NCBI GenBank assembly: GCA_037976565.1
Contig: CP137684.1
Span: forward strand, 20,956,259 to 21,020,258
DNA: 64,000 nucleotides
Reading direction: 5' to 3'
DNA from: Mesocentrotus franciscanus
Lineage: Eukaryota > Echinodermata > Echinoidea > Camarodonta > Strongylocentrotidae
Position 1 is the first letter of the stretch, and each line of letters begins with the position of its first letter. The notes under the pieces were generated by a model, which did not search any database, had not been told where the DNA came from, and worked only from the letters and a program-made list of their open reading frames with translations. This document shows positions 35,360 through 47,101 of the stretch, in pieces. Both the position numbers and the translations under genes were made by a program.

Positions 35360-35918
35360 GCCCAAGTCCACTCCGATTTTCAAAAATTATAACATGTTGT
35401 AAATAAATCAAAGGTTACAACTGCCAAATATCACGGGCGTACTTCAATCAGGTGATTTTTAAGAGCGATTTTTGTTTCGGGTATTTCGAGCAAAACATTT
35501 ATATTGCTGTACGGATGTGACATATGCTCCTCACAACGAAAGTGCCAGCGGTATACATTCTGACAATAGGCTATTTTGTAATGTAACCAAATTTAATGCA
35601 TACGTCTTTGTGAAGTGCCTCTATACAAACTATTTCATTCACCTGATAAGAATAATAGTGTTTCATTATTCTTATCAGGTGAATGAAATAGTTTGTATCG
35701 AGGCACTTCACAAAGACGTATGCATTAAATTTGTTACATTAATCTGTGTTGTGAGGACCCTACGTCACAACCGACTCGCTCATTAACTTGTTTTTGCTCA
35801 TAAAAAAAATTATTAAAAATAAATCTGAGCACCATTTTCCAAAACCAAGTTATATTTGGGCTTTTTAGATTTTTGTCTATCTAATCAGCTCAACTTTTCA
35901 GTGGAGTGGACTTGTACT
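35360..35918. mobile_element. 559-bp TTAA element with internal palindrome
   Basis: TTAA at 35356-35359 and 35919-35922 flank ends AGCCCAAGTCCACTCC and GGAGTGGACTTGTACT. The other duplicate reads CCCCTTAAAATCACACC at 13617-13633, an empty site with one TTAA. The centre (about 35575-35742) is a near-perfect palindrome. Confidence 0.92.
35575..35742. repeat. Near-perfect palindrome, arms about 78 bp
   Basis: AACCAAATTTAATGCATACG, TCTTTGTGAAGTGCCTC and ATTCACCTGATAAGAATAAT on the left are exactly mirrored on the right. The centre is near 35658. A half copy of this arm occurs at about 44005-44073. Confidence 0.88.
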
Positions 35919-38011
35919 TTAAAATCACACCATGTCAATTTGGGGATTTTGTGGGTGATTTGTGATATCATGTTTTTCCAAGAAACAAAAGCTGACATCA
36001 TACTACATGTATGTATAATTGTCTTTTGAATGTTTTACCTCATTTAAATTCATACAATAAAAACACATTTATATCTCTCAATTTTGACAAGAAAAGACTA
36101 CAATTCATATATGTAATTGATGACATGCAAATATATAATACTGATCACACTAATACAAAACTACACTTGTGTAAAATATCAAACAAAATTCTAAAGACAT
36201 AAATTCAAGAGAAAGTTTGAGTTATTTTGGTTTCAGTAATACCAACATATTGACAGTCTCACAAAAGCTCAGTAAAGCATCATTAATTTGGACTGAGTCA
36301 AAATGTAAAACCGACCATTAAATGACTGTTAAAACCCAAAGTCCAAAACTATTATACGATTTTGCCAAACGTTCGACCGGAAACTGGAAAGAAAAAGGAG
36401 GTGCACAGAGTATTAAGGGGTACTTGGCGAAGCCTCTTAGACATAGACGGATGTATTGTGTGACTTATCAACTTTGAACTTTTGTTGATAGGTGTGTGTG
36501 TGTACGGTAATTGGGTTTTGACAGAAGTGTATCAATCAGATATGATTATTTACGTCTGGCAACCGCTCTTTAACATCACCATCCGAAAGACACGACTCAG
36601 TTTCGAACCGGGGTCGCCTGACTCGGTTTGTAGGTGAAGACAGCTCTAGAGCTGACCAAGTGAACATCTTCTATTTTAGCAATTATTTCTAACGGTTCAA
36701 ACGGTTTTGGAAGAAAAAACGTAATGACAAAAATATAATGGTCATCTATTTCTATGGAAGGCAGCAAGTACATGTATGTTGCTAAAACTTGTGGCAAGAA
36801 TTGCAAATGAATTGTAATTTGAGGACCTCCATGTATAACTTTAATATATAACTACTGTACATGTATAATCTGTCATACCAAACATAAAACTAAAACTAAA
36901 ACTAAAACTAATCAGAAAATTGTTTTAAGTGTACCAATCACTTAATTGTACATATTATAGTTAGAATGTCAAAAAATTAATGATAACATTAAATCGTGCA
37001 CAAGTCCGACTTGAATTCCTTGCGAGCACATTACGCATGCAGCCTACTCAACAAGTCATTTTATGTTTACTGAGAGTGTACTTAAACTGCTACAGCTTAA
37101 GATGTAATATTCCAAGCTCATATTTATAACGACAGTATATTGAACCACTCGTATAAAGAGCAAATCATTTATCGATTGGTACAATTTTAAGCAAATATAT
37201 CATACAGTATATTTGTTCTCATATTTTCATTGGTAGTAGCATGATCAATATAAGCAATGTATAAAAAGTACATTCTGATACTAGTCTGAAAACTCTTCAC
37301 TTCATAAAATAAACATCATTTCATCCATGCTACAGCATCTTGTTAAAGGAAAATTCCTGTAAACTTAAACTGCCACAACTTTATAGATGTAATATTCTGA
37401 GCTCAGAATTTAGAAGACAGTATAGCAACATGGAACCCCTCACATTAAGAGGAAATAATTATTCCCATAATTATTCTCATTTCATTGGTGGTAGCATGAT
37501 CAATATAATCAATGTATAAAAAGTACATTTGTATACATTCTTTTTTTAAAGATTCAGAGAAAAGGGAATTTTGACAACAGGCAGTTTCCAGCTTACCAAG
37601 CATACATGTAACACTAACTGAATAGGATTCTCATCACTTCATCAGTTTTCCCTCAAACCTCACCCTAACTCTAATTAACAAAGATTTAAAAAATATATAA
37701 ATAAGACAGACATCCCTAGCACATGGGCCCCTAAACTTGAACTCCATTCCCCCTATGTTCAAATTATAACAGGGGGCTTAGATGCACACAAACCTTAAAA
37801 TTTTCAATACAGACAGCTTGTAAAAGAGATAGCGTGCTACCCTACTAGAACAGTTATTTCACAGTGACATAGATTTACATGTATATAACTGTCAACCAAC
37901 ATTAGCAATCATCTTTTGGTAATTAAAGCCGAGGTGCGTCTTGTCTGAGTATTGTTTATCTGGCATTTTCCTAGGCATATATATATCAACAAATCAGATC
38001 ATTTGTTTTCT

Positions 38012-38897
38012 CTATTCAGCGCCATCACTTTTATTTCTCTCTGGATCTTCCTTTGTCAATGATTCTCTCTCTTTCCACCAGTCAATCCCATGCAGTTTCT
38101 TCTTGTGGTTCTTTAAGCTGACCTTATTAGTAAACGCCATCTCACAAAACTCACAAACGTATGGCTTATGTCCCGTATGCTGCCGCATGTGTATATTGAG
38201 ATTGCTACTCTGCGTGAACGACTTGTCGCACATCGAGCATGGATAAGGCTTAACTCCACTGTGGATCACTAAATGTCGCCTGAGATGTTCCCGATTTTTC
38301 AAGATCTTGCCACAGGTCGAGCACTGCGCACTCCTCGCTTTATTGCTGTGGGACTTGTTAATGTGACCCTTGAGGTATTCCCGGTGCTTAAACCTTGAGG
38401 GGCACTGTGGACATTTGACGTAATCGCTTTCCTTGATCTCTAGGTGTGAGATCTCATGCATTTTGATACACGAACTTTTGATCATTTTACCGCACTGCTG
38501 ACACAGTACACTATATCTAGGATTCTTGGTGTGGCATCTGTTAAAGTGTGTTCTAAAGCGTAAGAGGAGTTTTTTGCACTCCCCACACCATCCCATGTCA
38601 AAAGTGTACCCTTTCGCAAATTTGCTTTTGATTGATTGGACGGCATCCTTGATTGCTTCTGGACCCTTATCCATCGGGATGTGTGTTTGTAAATGGCGCA
38701 TAATTTCCGACTTCTCTTTCCAGGCCTCAGAGCAGATTGGGCATGCTTCTGGGAACTTAAAGGCCGGTTTGCGATTTTTGTTCCGGTATTTTTTTCTTAT
38801 ATTAGCAGGTGTACCCTCAGGCTCATAGTCTTCATCACTATCTCCTCCATATTCAAGGCTGTCATCACTCTCAAGGCTGTCCTGGTCACCAAGACAC
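38012..38897 (-). CDS. Seven-finger terminal exon of copy A
   Basis: The acceptor is TTTGCTGTAG (exon from 38897, phase 2 in) and the exon is open for 294 codons to TAG at 38014-38012. An acidic leader (SLESDDSLEYGGDSDEDYEP) and a basic stretch (IRKKYRNKNRK) precede seven C2H2 fingers: CPIC..H(LQT)H at about residues 52-72, CGEC, CQQC, CPQC, CSTC, CSMCDKSFTQSSNL and CEFCEMAFTNKVSLKNH. Only the last few have near-canonical TG-KPY linkers. The tail is HGIDWWKERESL. The protein is expected to bind nucleic acid in the nucleus; the target is unknown. Its closest relative is the broken exon at 16574-17447. The exon at 41235-41952 shares the last two fingers and the tail. Confidence 0.9.
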
Positions 38898-39229
38898 CTA
38901 CAGCAAATAGAAAAGAAACATAAACAAGGATTAGAGGTGTCGCAGTCTGGAGTGATGCACATGTACAATGTTTTAGATGTAAAGTGCAAAAGGGTGCTTC
39001 AGTGCAATTTGTTCCATACGAAAAGCCTTTAATCAGTTTATTTCATCCACAGATAAAAAATATCTTAATATGACCATCATGTTTTAGTAGTGATCCCTTA
39101 AGAACTATTTTTCAATGGTCACATCCAGAGATTCTTTTAAATTTTTGGACGAAAGAAATTGATAAAAGTTGCTTCTGGACAATTGCAACCCTTGCAAGTT
39201 GCAAACATTCATATACACTCAGCAAAATA

Positions 39230-39960
39230 AGTAAGTGGACACTATTTATAATTAAGATTTTCAAACAAATATTTGAATCAACTTATCTTTCATATATCAA
39301 AATAGACATTTAAATTAGAAGCCCCCCCCCCCTCGACATTTTTTAATGCAAGAGAATCTTAAGCAGAAATTTTGTGACTTTTTTCTTTCGAGTCTTGCGC
39401 ATACCTTTACAAACTCACGTGACCTTTTGTCTTTGCATGTCAACCCGAAAATCGCTCATTTTTGTGATTTGTATACAAAACTATATGGAAATCTCATTTT
39501 TCAAATAAAGAGATAAAACACTGGTTATTTGGTCTTGTTTATAATTTAGGTGTTTATTTTGGGGTCAAAATAGTTGAATTATAGTTAAAAAGGAAATAAA
39601 ACAACAAAAACAATAAAATACATAAGTTATAAAAACAAAGAAATACATAAGAAATTATCAAAACAATAGATAACATAAGGAATAACCTGGCTCTTCCAAT
39701 TTTTTTTTGCTGTATTATTATCCCAAATGGTCTAAAGAATATAATACGTAGTGAAAACTAATATTTAAATATGAAGAATATGATTTATGGGCAAAAATGT
39801 GAATGTTATTACCTTATTTGCATAAATTACCATAAATATGCAAATGAGTGAATTTTTCAACAAAAAAAAGAAATTACCATAGTATTCTATACACTTCACT
39901 TGACATGCATGCAAATTTTCGAAGCCTTAGAAGCCCCACATTGAGCCTGAGTTGGTATGG
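39230..39960. repeat. Repeat-derived intron DNA
   Basis: A run of ten C near 39322 and text inverted relative to the 15830-16050 block (GCATGCAAATTTTCG near 39906, AACCTGGCTCTTCCAATTTT near 39685) mark this as transposon-derived. I see no exon here. Confidence 0.5.
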
Positions 39961-40337
39961 TCGGTCACACCAAATCCCGACCGTCGCCATCGGGTCTCGG
40001 TTTCGTTTTTTGGAAACTGATACTCCAATAAAAATAATGAAATATATAAGAAATTGCAGTATTGCACACTACAAACATTCATCCACCTTAAAACTCTTTA
40101 GTATTTAATATTTACTAATTTGTAATTCATATTCTAGCTCATCATGAAACAGAATCGACCCCAACTGCCGATATAAATATGGGTTGCACAGAAGTTCACT
40201 GTTAGCGGCATGGGGTGTTGTTGCCTGGTCTTGGCGGGGTCTGCCCGTTTCAAAAGTGCATGCTCGAGAACGAACAGCAGTCAATGCAGGGGGCAGACAT
40301 TTCTGCTCAAAAGCAAGAGAAACGGGAGGTCATGCAG

Positions 40338-40700
40338 CCATGTAACCGAAGGGGATTATTTCTGCCCTTTGGGAGCCCCAGCTACATGTTTGTAGCAGTG
40401 TGGACTTTGGACTCGCTGCCATGTGACCAAAGGAGATTATTTCTCGCTTTGGAAGCCCACCAAGCGCATGCAGTGCGGACTTCGGACTCACTGCCATGTG
40501 ACCTAAGGGGATTATGTCTGCGCTTTGGAAGCCCACCAAGCGCATGCCGTGCGGACTTTGGACTCGCTGCCATGTGACCTAAGGAGATTATGTCTGCGCT
40601 TTGGAGGCCCAGCTAGCAATGCGGACTTTGGACTTACTGCCATGTGACCTAAGGGGATTATGTCTGCACTTTGGAGACCCAGTTAGCTCGCTCAGAAAAA
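40338..40700 (+). repeat. Tandem repeat, about 75-bp units
   Basis: Units start with CCATGT(A/G)ACC at 40338, 40419, 40494, 40570 and 40640. Each has GGGGATTAT-like text, CGCTTTGGAAGCCCA and GCGGACTTTGGACTCGCTG. Because 75 is a multiple of three, open frames cross it on both strands, but with no protein character. Confidence 0.85.
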
Positions 40701-41234
40701 AGCTTTGCTGCAATGCACTCCAGAGTTTGGACTGGCTGCAGACAAATTCTCAGAAATATGTATTTGCCAGTCAAGGCTTGTACAATTATTAATGTTTTTT
40801 TATAAATATTATCTTTTCCTTTCGTACGCGAACAACATTTACAATATTGATGTAAATTTCGACGTTGGAGTAGGTAGCATACTTTTAATGTAAAAAAGGG
40901 GCAAAATAATAGGACTGAATCAACAATGTTGCCTAGTTTTGCAGAGCAGTTTAGCTCACCAAAAACAGATACAGACGGAACATAGACTAATGTATGTAAC
41001 TCTGTATCTACGCTTATGATATGCGCTATTTATAGAGGCAAGTGGCAGATCCTGCTAGCTGGTATCGGGACACTGGTTCCCCATCGGTGCAAGGCCGTCT
41101 AGACCCTGTTTATAAAAACACTGACATGACTCCTAGTGTACATGTACATACAGGAAACATTGCACAGAATCACCCAGAACTGTCTTTGTACCTTCTACTC
41201 ATGGACTGGCAAGGCTGTATGATTGTAGCCTTCT

Positions 41235-41952
41235 CTATACGTTCTGACTGCTGGAAGTTGTCTCAGGATCTTCCTGTTTCAATGATTTTCTCTCTTTCCA
41301 CCAGTCAATCCCATGCAGTTTCTTCTTGTGTTTCTTTAAGCTGACTCTATTGGTAAACGCCATCTCACATAACTCACAAACGTAAGGCTTATCTCCCGTA
41401 TGCTGCCGTATGTGTATCCTGAGATTGCTACTCTGCGTGAACGACTTGTCGCACATCGAGCAAGTGAAAGGCTTAACAGCACGGTGGATTGCTTCATGTA
41501 CCCTGAGAGCAGATGGGAACCTGAAACCCTTCCCACATGTTGGGCACTTGAAACGATCTGGAACATTGTCCACATGTAGCCTAATTTGTTTCCTCCTCTG
41601 GTGGACATTCCTCATATGGGTTTGTAAGCGTGAGGAAAACTTATCACACACCTCACACCATCCCATTTTCCAGGTGTATTCTTTCCCAATTTTCTTTTCA
41701 ATGGCTTCAAGTGCCTCTTCGAATGCTTGCCGACCCTGATCTTTTGGGATGTGTGTATGCAGGTGACTAGTCCTACCAGCAAGAGAATTCCAAACTGTCA
41801 AACACAATGGACACACACACCTCACGCTAGAATGGTTTCTGTTCCAGCATTTTTTCACTCTATCGTGTTCATCCTGATACTTATCCTCACTGTTCCCATC
41901 ATATTCAAGAATCTTGGCATCACTTTCAAGGCCATCAAGATCTCCTGGACTC
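41235..41952 (-). CDS. Five-finger alternative terminal exon of copy A
   Basis: The acceptor is ATTTGTAG (exon from 41952, phase 2 in) and the exon is open for 238 codons to the stop at 41237-41235. It has the same plan as the exon at 38012-38897: an acidic leader (SPGDLDGLESDAKILEYDGN), then five C2H2 fingers (CPLC at about residue 47, a short CEVC finger, CPTCGKGFRFPSAL, CSMCDKSFTQSSNLRIHIRQ and CELCEMAFTNRVSLKKH), and HGIDWWKERKSL. The last two fingers nearly match those at 38 kb, while the first three differ strongly. Both exons accept phase 2 and both carry their own stop, so they look like mutually exclusive terminal exons. No equivalent is visible in copy B. Confidence 0.88.
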
Positions 41953-42169
41953 CTACAAATAGGAATGTATAAAAAGGACTTTAAAAGAATAAGGAAATTA
42001 TTTTAAAGTCATACAACTCAAGGCACAGTACCTTTAACATTAACAAGTCAACGCAAAGCGTAGCATCCCCTCGCAGGGTACAAATGGCCTATATACGTCG
42101 GAACAAGTTACCTCCATTAGACTATATTATATTACTAGGCAAGGAAGTTAACCACATTTTCACATATAT

Positions 42170-42840
42170 AATTAGGTGTTTTTGCATATTTAATGAGCTA
42201 TGACTTTGCACCTTTGACCTACATACTCCGAAATCGAACTTAGGCTGTATTTTGATACCATGTACCTTCATATTAAATTTCATTAAAATTTATCAAACAT
42301 TACTAAAGTTATCGAACGGAAACCAGATTCACATATTAAATGAGCTATGACCTTTGACCTACATACTCCGAAATCGAACTTAGGCTGTGTTTTGATACCA
42401 TATCAAATTTGATTAAAATCCGTCAAACATTACTAAAGTTATCGATTGGAAACCAGATTCGCATATTTAATGAGCTATGACCTTTGACATACATATTCCG
42501 AAATCGAACTTAGGCTTGTGTTTTGATACCATGAACCTTCATATCAAAATTCATTAAAATCCGTCAAACATTACTAAAGTTATCGAAAACCAGATGTATA
42601 TTTTTTCGCATATCAAATAAGCCATGACCTTTGACCTACATACTCCGAAATCAAACTTAGCCTGTATTTTGATACCATGTACCTTCATATCAAATTTCAT
42701 GAAAATCCATCAAACATTATTAAAGTTATCGTTTGGAAACCAAATTTGTTACGAACGGAAGGAAGAACGGAAGCACGGAAGGAAGGAAGGAAGGGCGGAC
42801 AGCAGCGTTTCTATATCCCCTCCGACTTTGTCGCCGAGGG
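42170..42840 (+). repeat. Tandem repeat, about 130-150-bp units
   Basis: About four to five units have GAGCTATGACCTTTGACCTA, CATACTCCGAAATCGAACTT, TTTTGATACCATGTACCTTC and AAACATTACTAAAGTTATCG. The array ends in (GGAA)n and a CCCTCCGACT...CCGAGGGG hairpin near 42817. Confidence 0.8.
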
Positions 42841-43089
42841 GATAACTAGGCACGCTTCCACACTAACGTTTTTCTATAGGGGGTCAGGACTGAGATTCTA
42901 ATCAGGACAACAACAGAATTTGAGGTCAGGGTACGTCTTGAGGAGACTTTGATGCACATGTGCTGATGATCATGCTAGAAGAATTTGACTATCTGCACAA
43001 CTTGGGCTTCAAACGAGCATCACAACAGAAAAGTACCAGCTAGCTCCTACATTTTCATCAGAATATCTCCAAAATATTGAAATTCTGGT

Positions 43090-43330
43090 CATCTCACTCT
43101 GATGGGCTTCTTCAGTTGTTTCAGATTGAAGTTGGCAACTGAATGAAATAGAACTGTTTGGCAGCCTCTTATTTGAGAATAATCAATCCCAAAGTGATAG
43201 AGGTGCTCGATGAATGCCTTTCGTTTGCTCTCTTGTAAAGAATACTTCCATCTGTGCATCATAGAATGTACCATCAGTACATGAATGAAAGATAACATAA
43301 CTTTCATGAACACTATCCAGCGTTCACCTC
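43090..43330. repeat. Interspersed repeat, copy of 6950-7190
   Basis: AATACTTCCATCTGTGCATC, ATAGAATGTACC and CATAACTTTCATGAACAC match the text near 7070-7150. There is no coding signal. Confidence 0.5.
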
Positions 43331-43429
43331 AATGGGTTTCAGTTTTGTACGGCCTTTTATCTGTCAATGAACACATAGTCTCTCCAAACATCCATACATG
43401 TACTACTAGGCCTATGTTTTTAATTATTT

Positions 43430-43885
43430 CCTTCCTTTCATCTTCTTTTTCTATCTTTCCAGTCATTTTTTGCATTCATCATTCCTTCATCTTCTCTTTC
43501 TTTTTTCTCTAATGCAATTCCTTGGTTTTACCCTTCTATCATCTTCTTCCTCCTTCTTTTCTCATTTCTCCTTTTGCTTTTTTTCCTTGGCCTATGAATT
43601 TCTTTATTTTTCTCTTTTCTTTTGTTTCTATTTTCCCTGTTATTCCTTGTTTTTGATTTTGCCCTTCTATCATCTTCTCTTTCCTTATGTCAATCTAGAT
43701 TCTATCCTTGTACCATCTTCTTTCTTTCTTTGTTTCCTTTTATTTCTCAATCTTTCACCTTTTTTGCTGTAATTCACCATCTGTTTCTTTATTTCCTCCT
43801 TTCATCTTCCCTTGTGTTATTCTTTGCATTATCCTTCTTATCATTTCTCTCTTTCTCTTCTCATGTTCTTCTATGTTTCCCTCAG
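43430..43885 (+). repeat. Pyrimidine-rich low-complexity tract
   Basis: The tract has a strong T/C bias with recurring CATCTTCTTT- and CCTTCTATCA-like words. It produces long but meaningless hydrophobic open frames. It lies in the copy A intron. Confidence 0.7.
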
Positions 43886-44243
43886 GCTCCATGGTCATGA
43901 TCCTAGTGTAGTTGTTAGTTGTTGCCAGGTAGGACAAACATTATGGCTTGCCCTACCCAACAACAACATGTAATATAAGCATTTTGCATACAATTATTCA
44001 TTACAGGTGAATGAAACATTTGTAATGAGGCACTTCACAAAGACATACCTATGCATTAAATGTGGTTACATTACGAAAATGGTTTACCGTATCCAGGGCC
44101 AGTCAATGACATGTGGACCACTGTCCTTGCTACAGAATATGGGGCAAGGTCAAGGTTCAGCATCAGGTGATTTCATGCCACATGCTATCAAGCTTTATGG
44201 AATAATGAACATGATGAACATTGATATTATTTCTATATTTTAT

Positions 44244-44394
44244 CTGGGCCCTGTTTCATAAGACCTGTTATCAATAACAAATGCTACATTTCTATGACAA
44301 ATTTGCTCTCAGCCAATCAGATGACATGATTTCAGTAGCTTATAACAGTTATTGTAACTTGTTATTGATATCAAGCTTTATGTAATAGGGCCCA
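44244..44394. mobile_element. 151-bp MITE, CTGGGCCCTG ends
   Basis: The ends are CTGGGCCCTGTTTCATAA and TTATGTAATAGGGCCCAG, with inner inverted TTATCAATAACAA / TTGTTATTGATA. The ends resemble those of the element at 1180-1320. Confidence 0.78.
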
Positions 44395-45141
44395 GATTTG
44401 TGCTATCAGTCTTTCAATGTTAGATGTACATGTATGGGCAAAGTCCATGGTATTTGGTTATTTTGTGTCCCCTATGTTAAAAAAGTATTGTGTAGTTCTG
44501 AACATATAATTGACATCAAGTACATGTATGGCAATTGAAGGGCAATCTAACCTACCTAATGAGTTCAGTTGTATGAAAACATTACAAATATGAGAAACAG
44601 AAGGGCGAAAGTTTGAATTTAATTGAACTAATAATCAGAAAGTTATGAACATTTGAAAATTGAAATCCGTACATCTGTGCTACTCTCAAATTGGTAACTT
44701 GGTCAGTGGATTGTCATGGACAACTCGACCTAAGATTTTTGTGTACACAAATATCATAAATTTCTGTTTTTCTCCTCTGCGCCTTCTCCCTTGGGGCACT
44801 ACTCAAAATATATTATGGATAGCATATTATTAAACATGTTGGTCCTCTAAAAAGAAAAGAACCTCTCGAGTAATGTATTCTGAAAAGAGCAAACTTTTGT
44901 AATTTTTGTGTATCGGAACGATGAGAGACTTATCCGCTGCTACATCATAGTGACATTCCGATTCAGCCAATTGGATACGTGTGTATAGTGATTTCAACTT
45001 TTAGAAAGTCATAGCTTTATCATTTGTCCGATTTCATTCAAACTTTCACCAATCTGCTTCTCTAAATGTTTCTGCTTATTTTTTAGAGGACAAAATACCA
45101 TGGAGTTTTCCCATTGATTTTTTTTTTATAGGAATACTTAC

Positions 45142-45191
45142 TTGGAAGACTTGGCCTTGCTGGATCCTGGTTTATCCTTGCTGTTCTTTGA
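45142..45191 (-). CDS. Linker exon of zinc-finger copy A (50 nt)
   Basis: The acceptor is TTTACAACAG and the donor is GTAAGTATT. It encodes SKNSKDKPGSSKAKSS plus two bases, phase 0 in and phase 2 out, the same as in copy B. It joins the acidic exon to either zinc-finger exon in frame, adding a basic Ser/Lys linker. Confidence 0.8.
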
Positions 45192-45730
45192 CTGTTGTAA
45201 ATAAATGAAACCAAGAGATTATACGTACATTCATTTGAATGTGATAGTGTCAAGCAATAGGGGATCCAAAATATGGATGACCTGATGGTCTTCAAGTAAA
45301 CTGTCAGGACTTATGGATGTATACAGACAAAAAAGAAATAATATTATAATATTTATCTTCACAGTTCCAATAAGTTTATAAACATCTACATCATCGGAAC
45401 ACTAGAGGCAGCATCACCAAAATCTATAGGCTTCTAGATTATACCAAGATAAACCTTCGTTCAAAATTTGAACAAAATCCCTTGAGAAATGTGGCCTATA
45501 GAGCGCACACAAACCATCCACAAAAATATGGCCCTTTACCCTATAGAAGACGGAACACTGAGGGCAGCATCACCAAAAGTTATGGGTGTGTAGATTATAC
45601 CAAGATACACCTCCATACAAAATTTGAAAAAAATCTGTCAAGGAATGTGGCAGTTAGAGCGCACACAAGAATATGACACGACGGACGCGGCGGCGGCGGC
45701 GTAACTCTGCTGAATCCAAAGTACCCCACC

Positions 45731-46952
45731 TAGTCAGGTGGCTTAGTGAAATTATCGTTACTTGCCGGATAAAAGCACCATTTTTGGTACAGGGCTTCCT
45801 TAGGTCCTACTAAACGATATTAGGCTAGGAGCCCCCGGCAAAAAATTCAATTTAAGGGTGTGGGGCGGGCGTCTTGGAGCCCCAAATGATTTTATTACAA
45901 TGATTTGTTGTTGTACAAATGCCATTTTTACAGGGCTTCCTTAGGACCTACTGAACGATATTAGGGTAGGAGCCCCCGGCAAGAGTATCATATAAGGGTG
46001 TGGGGTGGGGCGTCGCCTCGTTGCCCCCAAATAATTTAGAAGGTAATATGAAATTGATTTGTTGTTGTACAAATGCCATATGTGGTAGAAGGCTTCCTTA
46101 GGACCTACTGAACAATATAAGGGTAGGAGCCTCCAGCAAGAATATCGTATAAGGGTGTGAGGCAGGGGCATCGCCTCGTACAAACGCCATTTTGGTACAG
46201 GTTTTCATTAGGACCTGCTGAATGATGGTAGGGTAGGAGCCCCCGGCATAAATATTCATATATGTGTGATTGGGGGCCCCATTGCGTTGTACAACCGAAA
46301 CTCAATGTTATATTACCTTACAAATTATTTGTGGACTACGAGCCGACGCCCCTGTCCCACACCCTTATATGATATTCTTACCGGGGGCTCCTACCCTAAT
46401 ATCGTTCAGTAGGTCCTAAGGAAGCCCTTTACCAAAACTGGCATTTGTACAACAACAAATAAATGTTATATTACCTTCTAAATTATTTGGGGGCTACGAC
46501 GCCCCCGCCCACACACTTATATGATATTCTTCCGGGGCTCCTACCCTAATATCGTTCAGTAGGTCCTAAGGAAGCCGTACCAAAAATGGCAATTGTACAA
46601 CAACAAATAAATGTTATATTACCTTCTAAATTATTTGGGGCTACGAGGCACCCCCGCCCCACACCCTTATATGATATTCTTGTCGGGGGCTCCTACCCTA
46701 TTAAATATCGTTAAGTAGGTCCTAAGGAAGCCCTGTACCAAAAATGGCATTTGTACAACAACAAATCAATGTTATAAAATCATTTGGGGGCTCCAAAAAG
46801 ACGCCCCGCCCCACACCCTTAAATTGAAATTTTGCCGGGGGCTCCTAGCCTTATATCGTTTAGTAGGTCCTAAGGAAGCCCTGTACCAAAAATGGTGCTT
46901 TTATCCGGCAAGTAACGATAATCGATAAATTTGACGCTAAGCCACCTGACTA
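45731..46952. mobile_element. 1.2-kb foldback element with tandem repeats in both arms
   Basis: The element starts TAGTCAGGTGGCTTAG and ends with the inverse CTAAGCCACCTGACTA. Each arm has about four units of 110-150 bp containing GGCTTCCTTAGGACCTACTG, GATATTAGGGTAGGAGCCCC and ATAAGGGTGTGGGG, all in + orientation up to about 46290 and all inverted after that. ACC on both outer sides may be a target duplication. It lies in the intron between the acidic and linker exons of copy A and is absent from copy B. Confidence 0.85.
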
Positions 46953-47101
46953 ACCGGTTTACTGCCGGAGGATACAATTACTAATTCTCACTGTAAAATC
47001 TAAGACATGCTTGCCAGTTAGTAAACAGAAGCAAAACTTGGCTCAATGTTGGAAGACACATTATTTCACATTATATTTAAAAATTCACAATATGTCCTTA
47101 C

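Larger units (their letters stand above)
34862..39055. repeat. Segmental duplication, copy 2 (3' part of copy A)
   Basis: This block is collinear with 13070-17605, same orientation. Zinc-finger exon, downstream flank (GGGCCCCTAAACTTGAACTC at 37724 and 16284) and upstream flank are all shared. It carries its own insertion at 35360-35918. Confidence 0.88.

Noticed and set aside
40215..40577. 120-codon frame with repeating LPCDLRGLCLRFGSP-like text
   Set aside because: It is a by-product of the 75-bp tandem repeat; other frames and the opposite strand are equally open, and unit lengths vary out of multiples of three.
43470..43911. Hydrophobic frames resembling membrane proteins
   Set aside because: They come from a T/C-rich low-complexity tract; three overlapping frames look equally hydrophobic.
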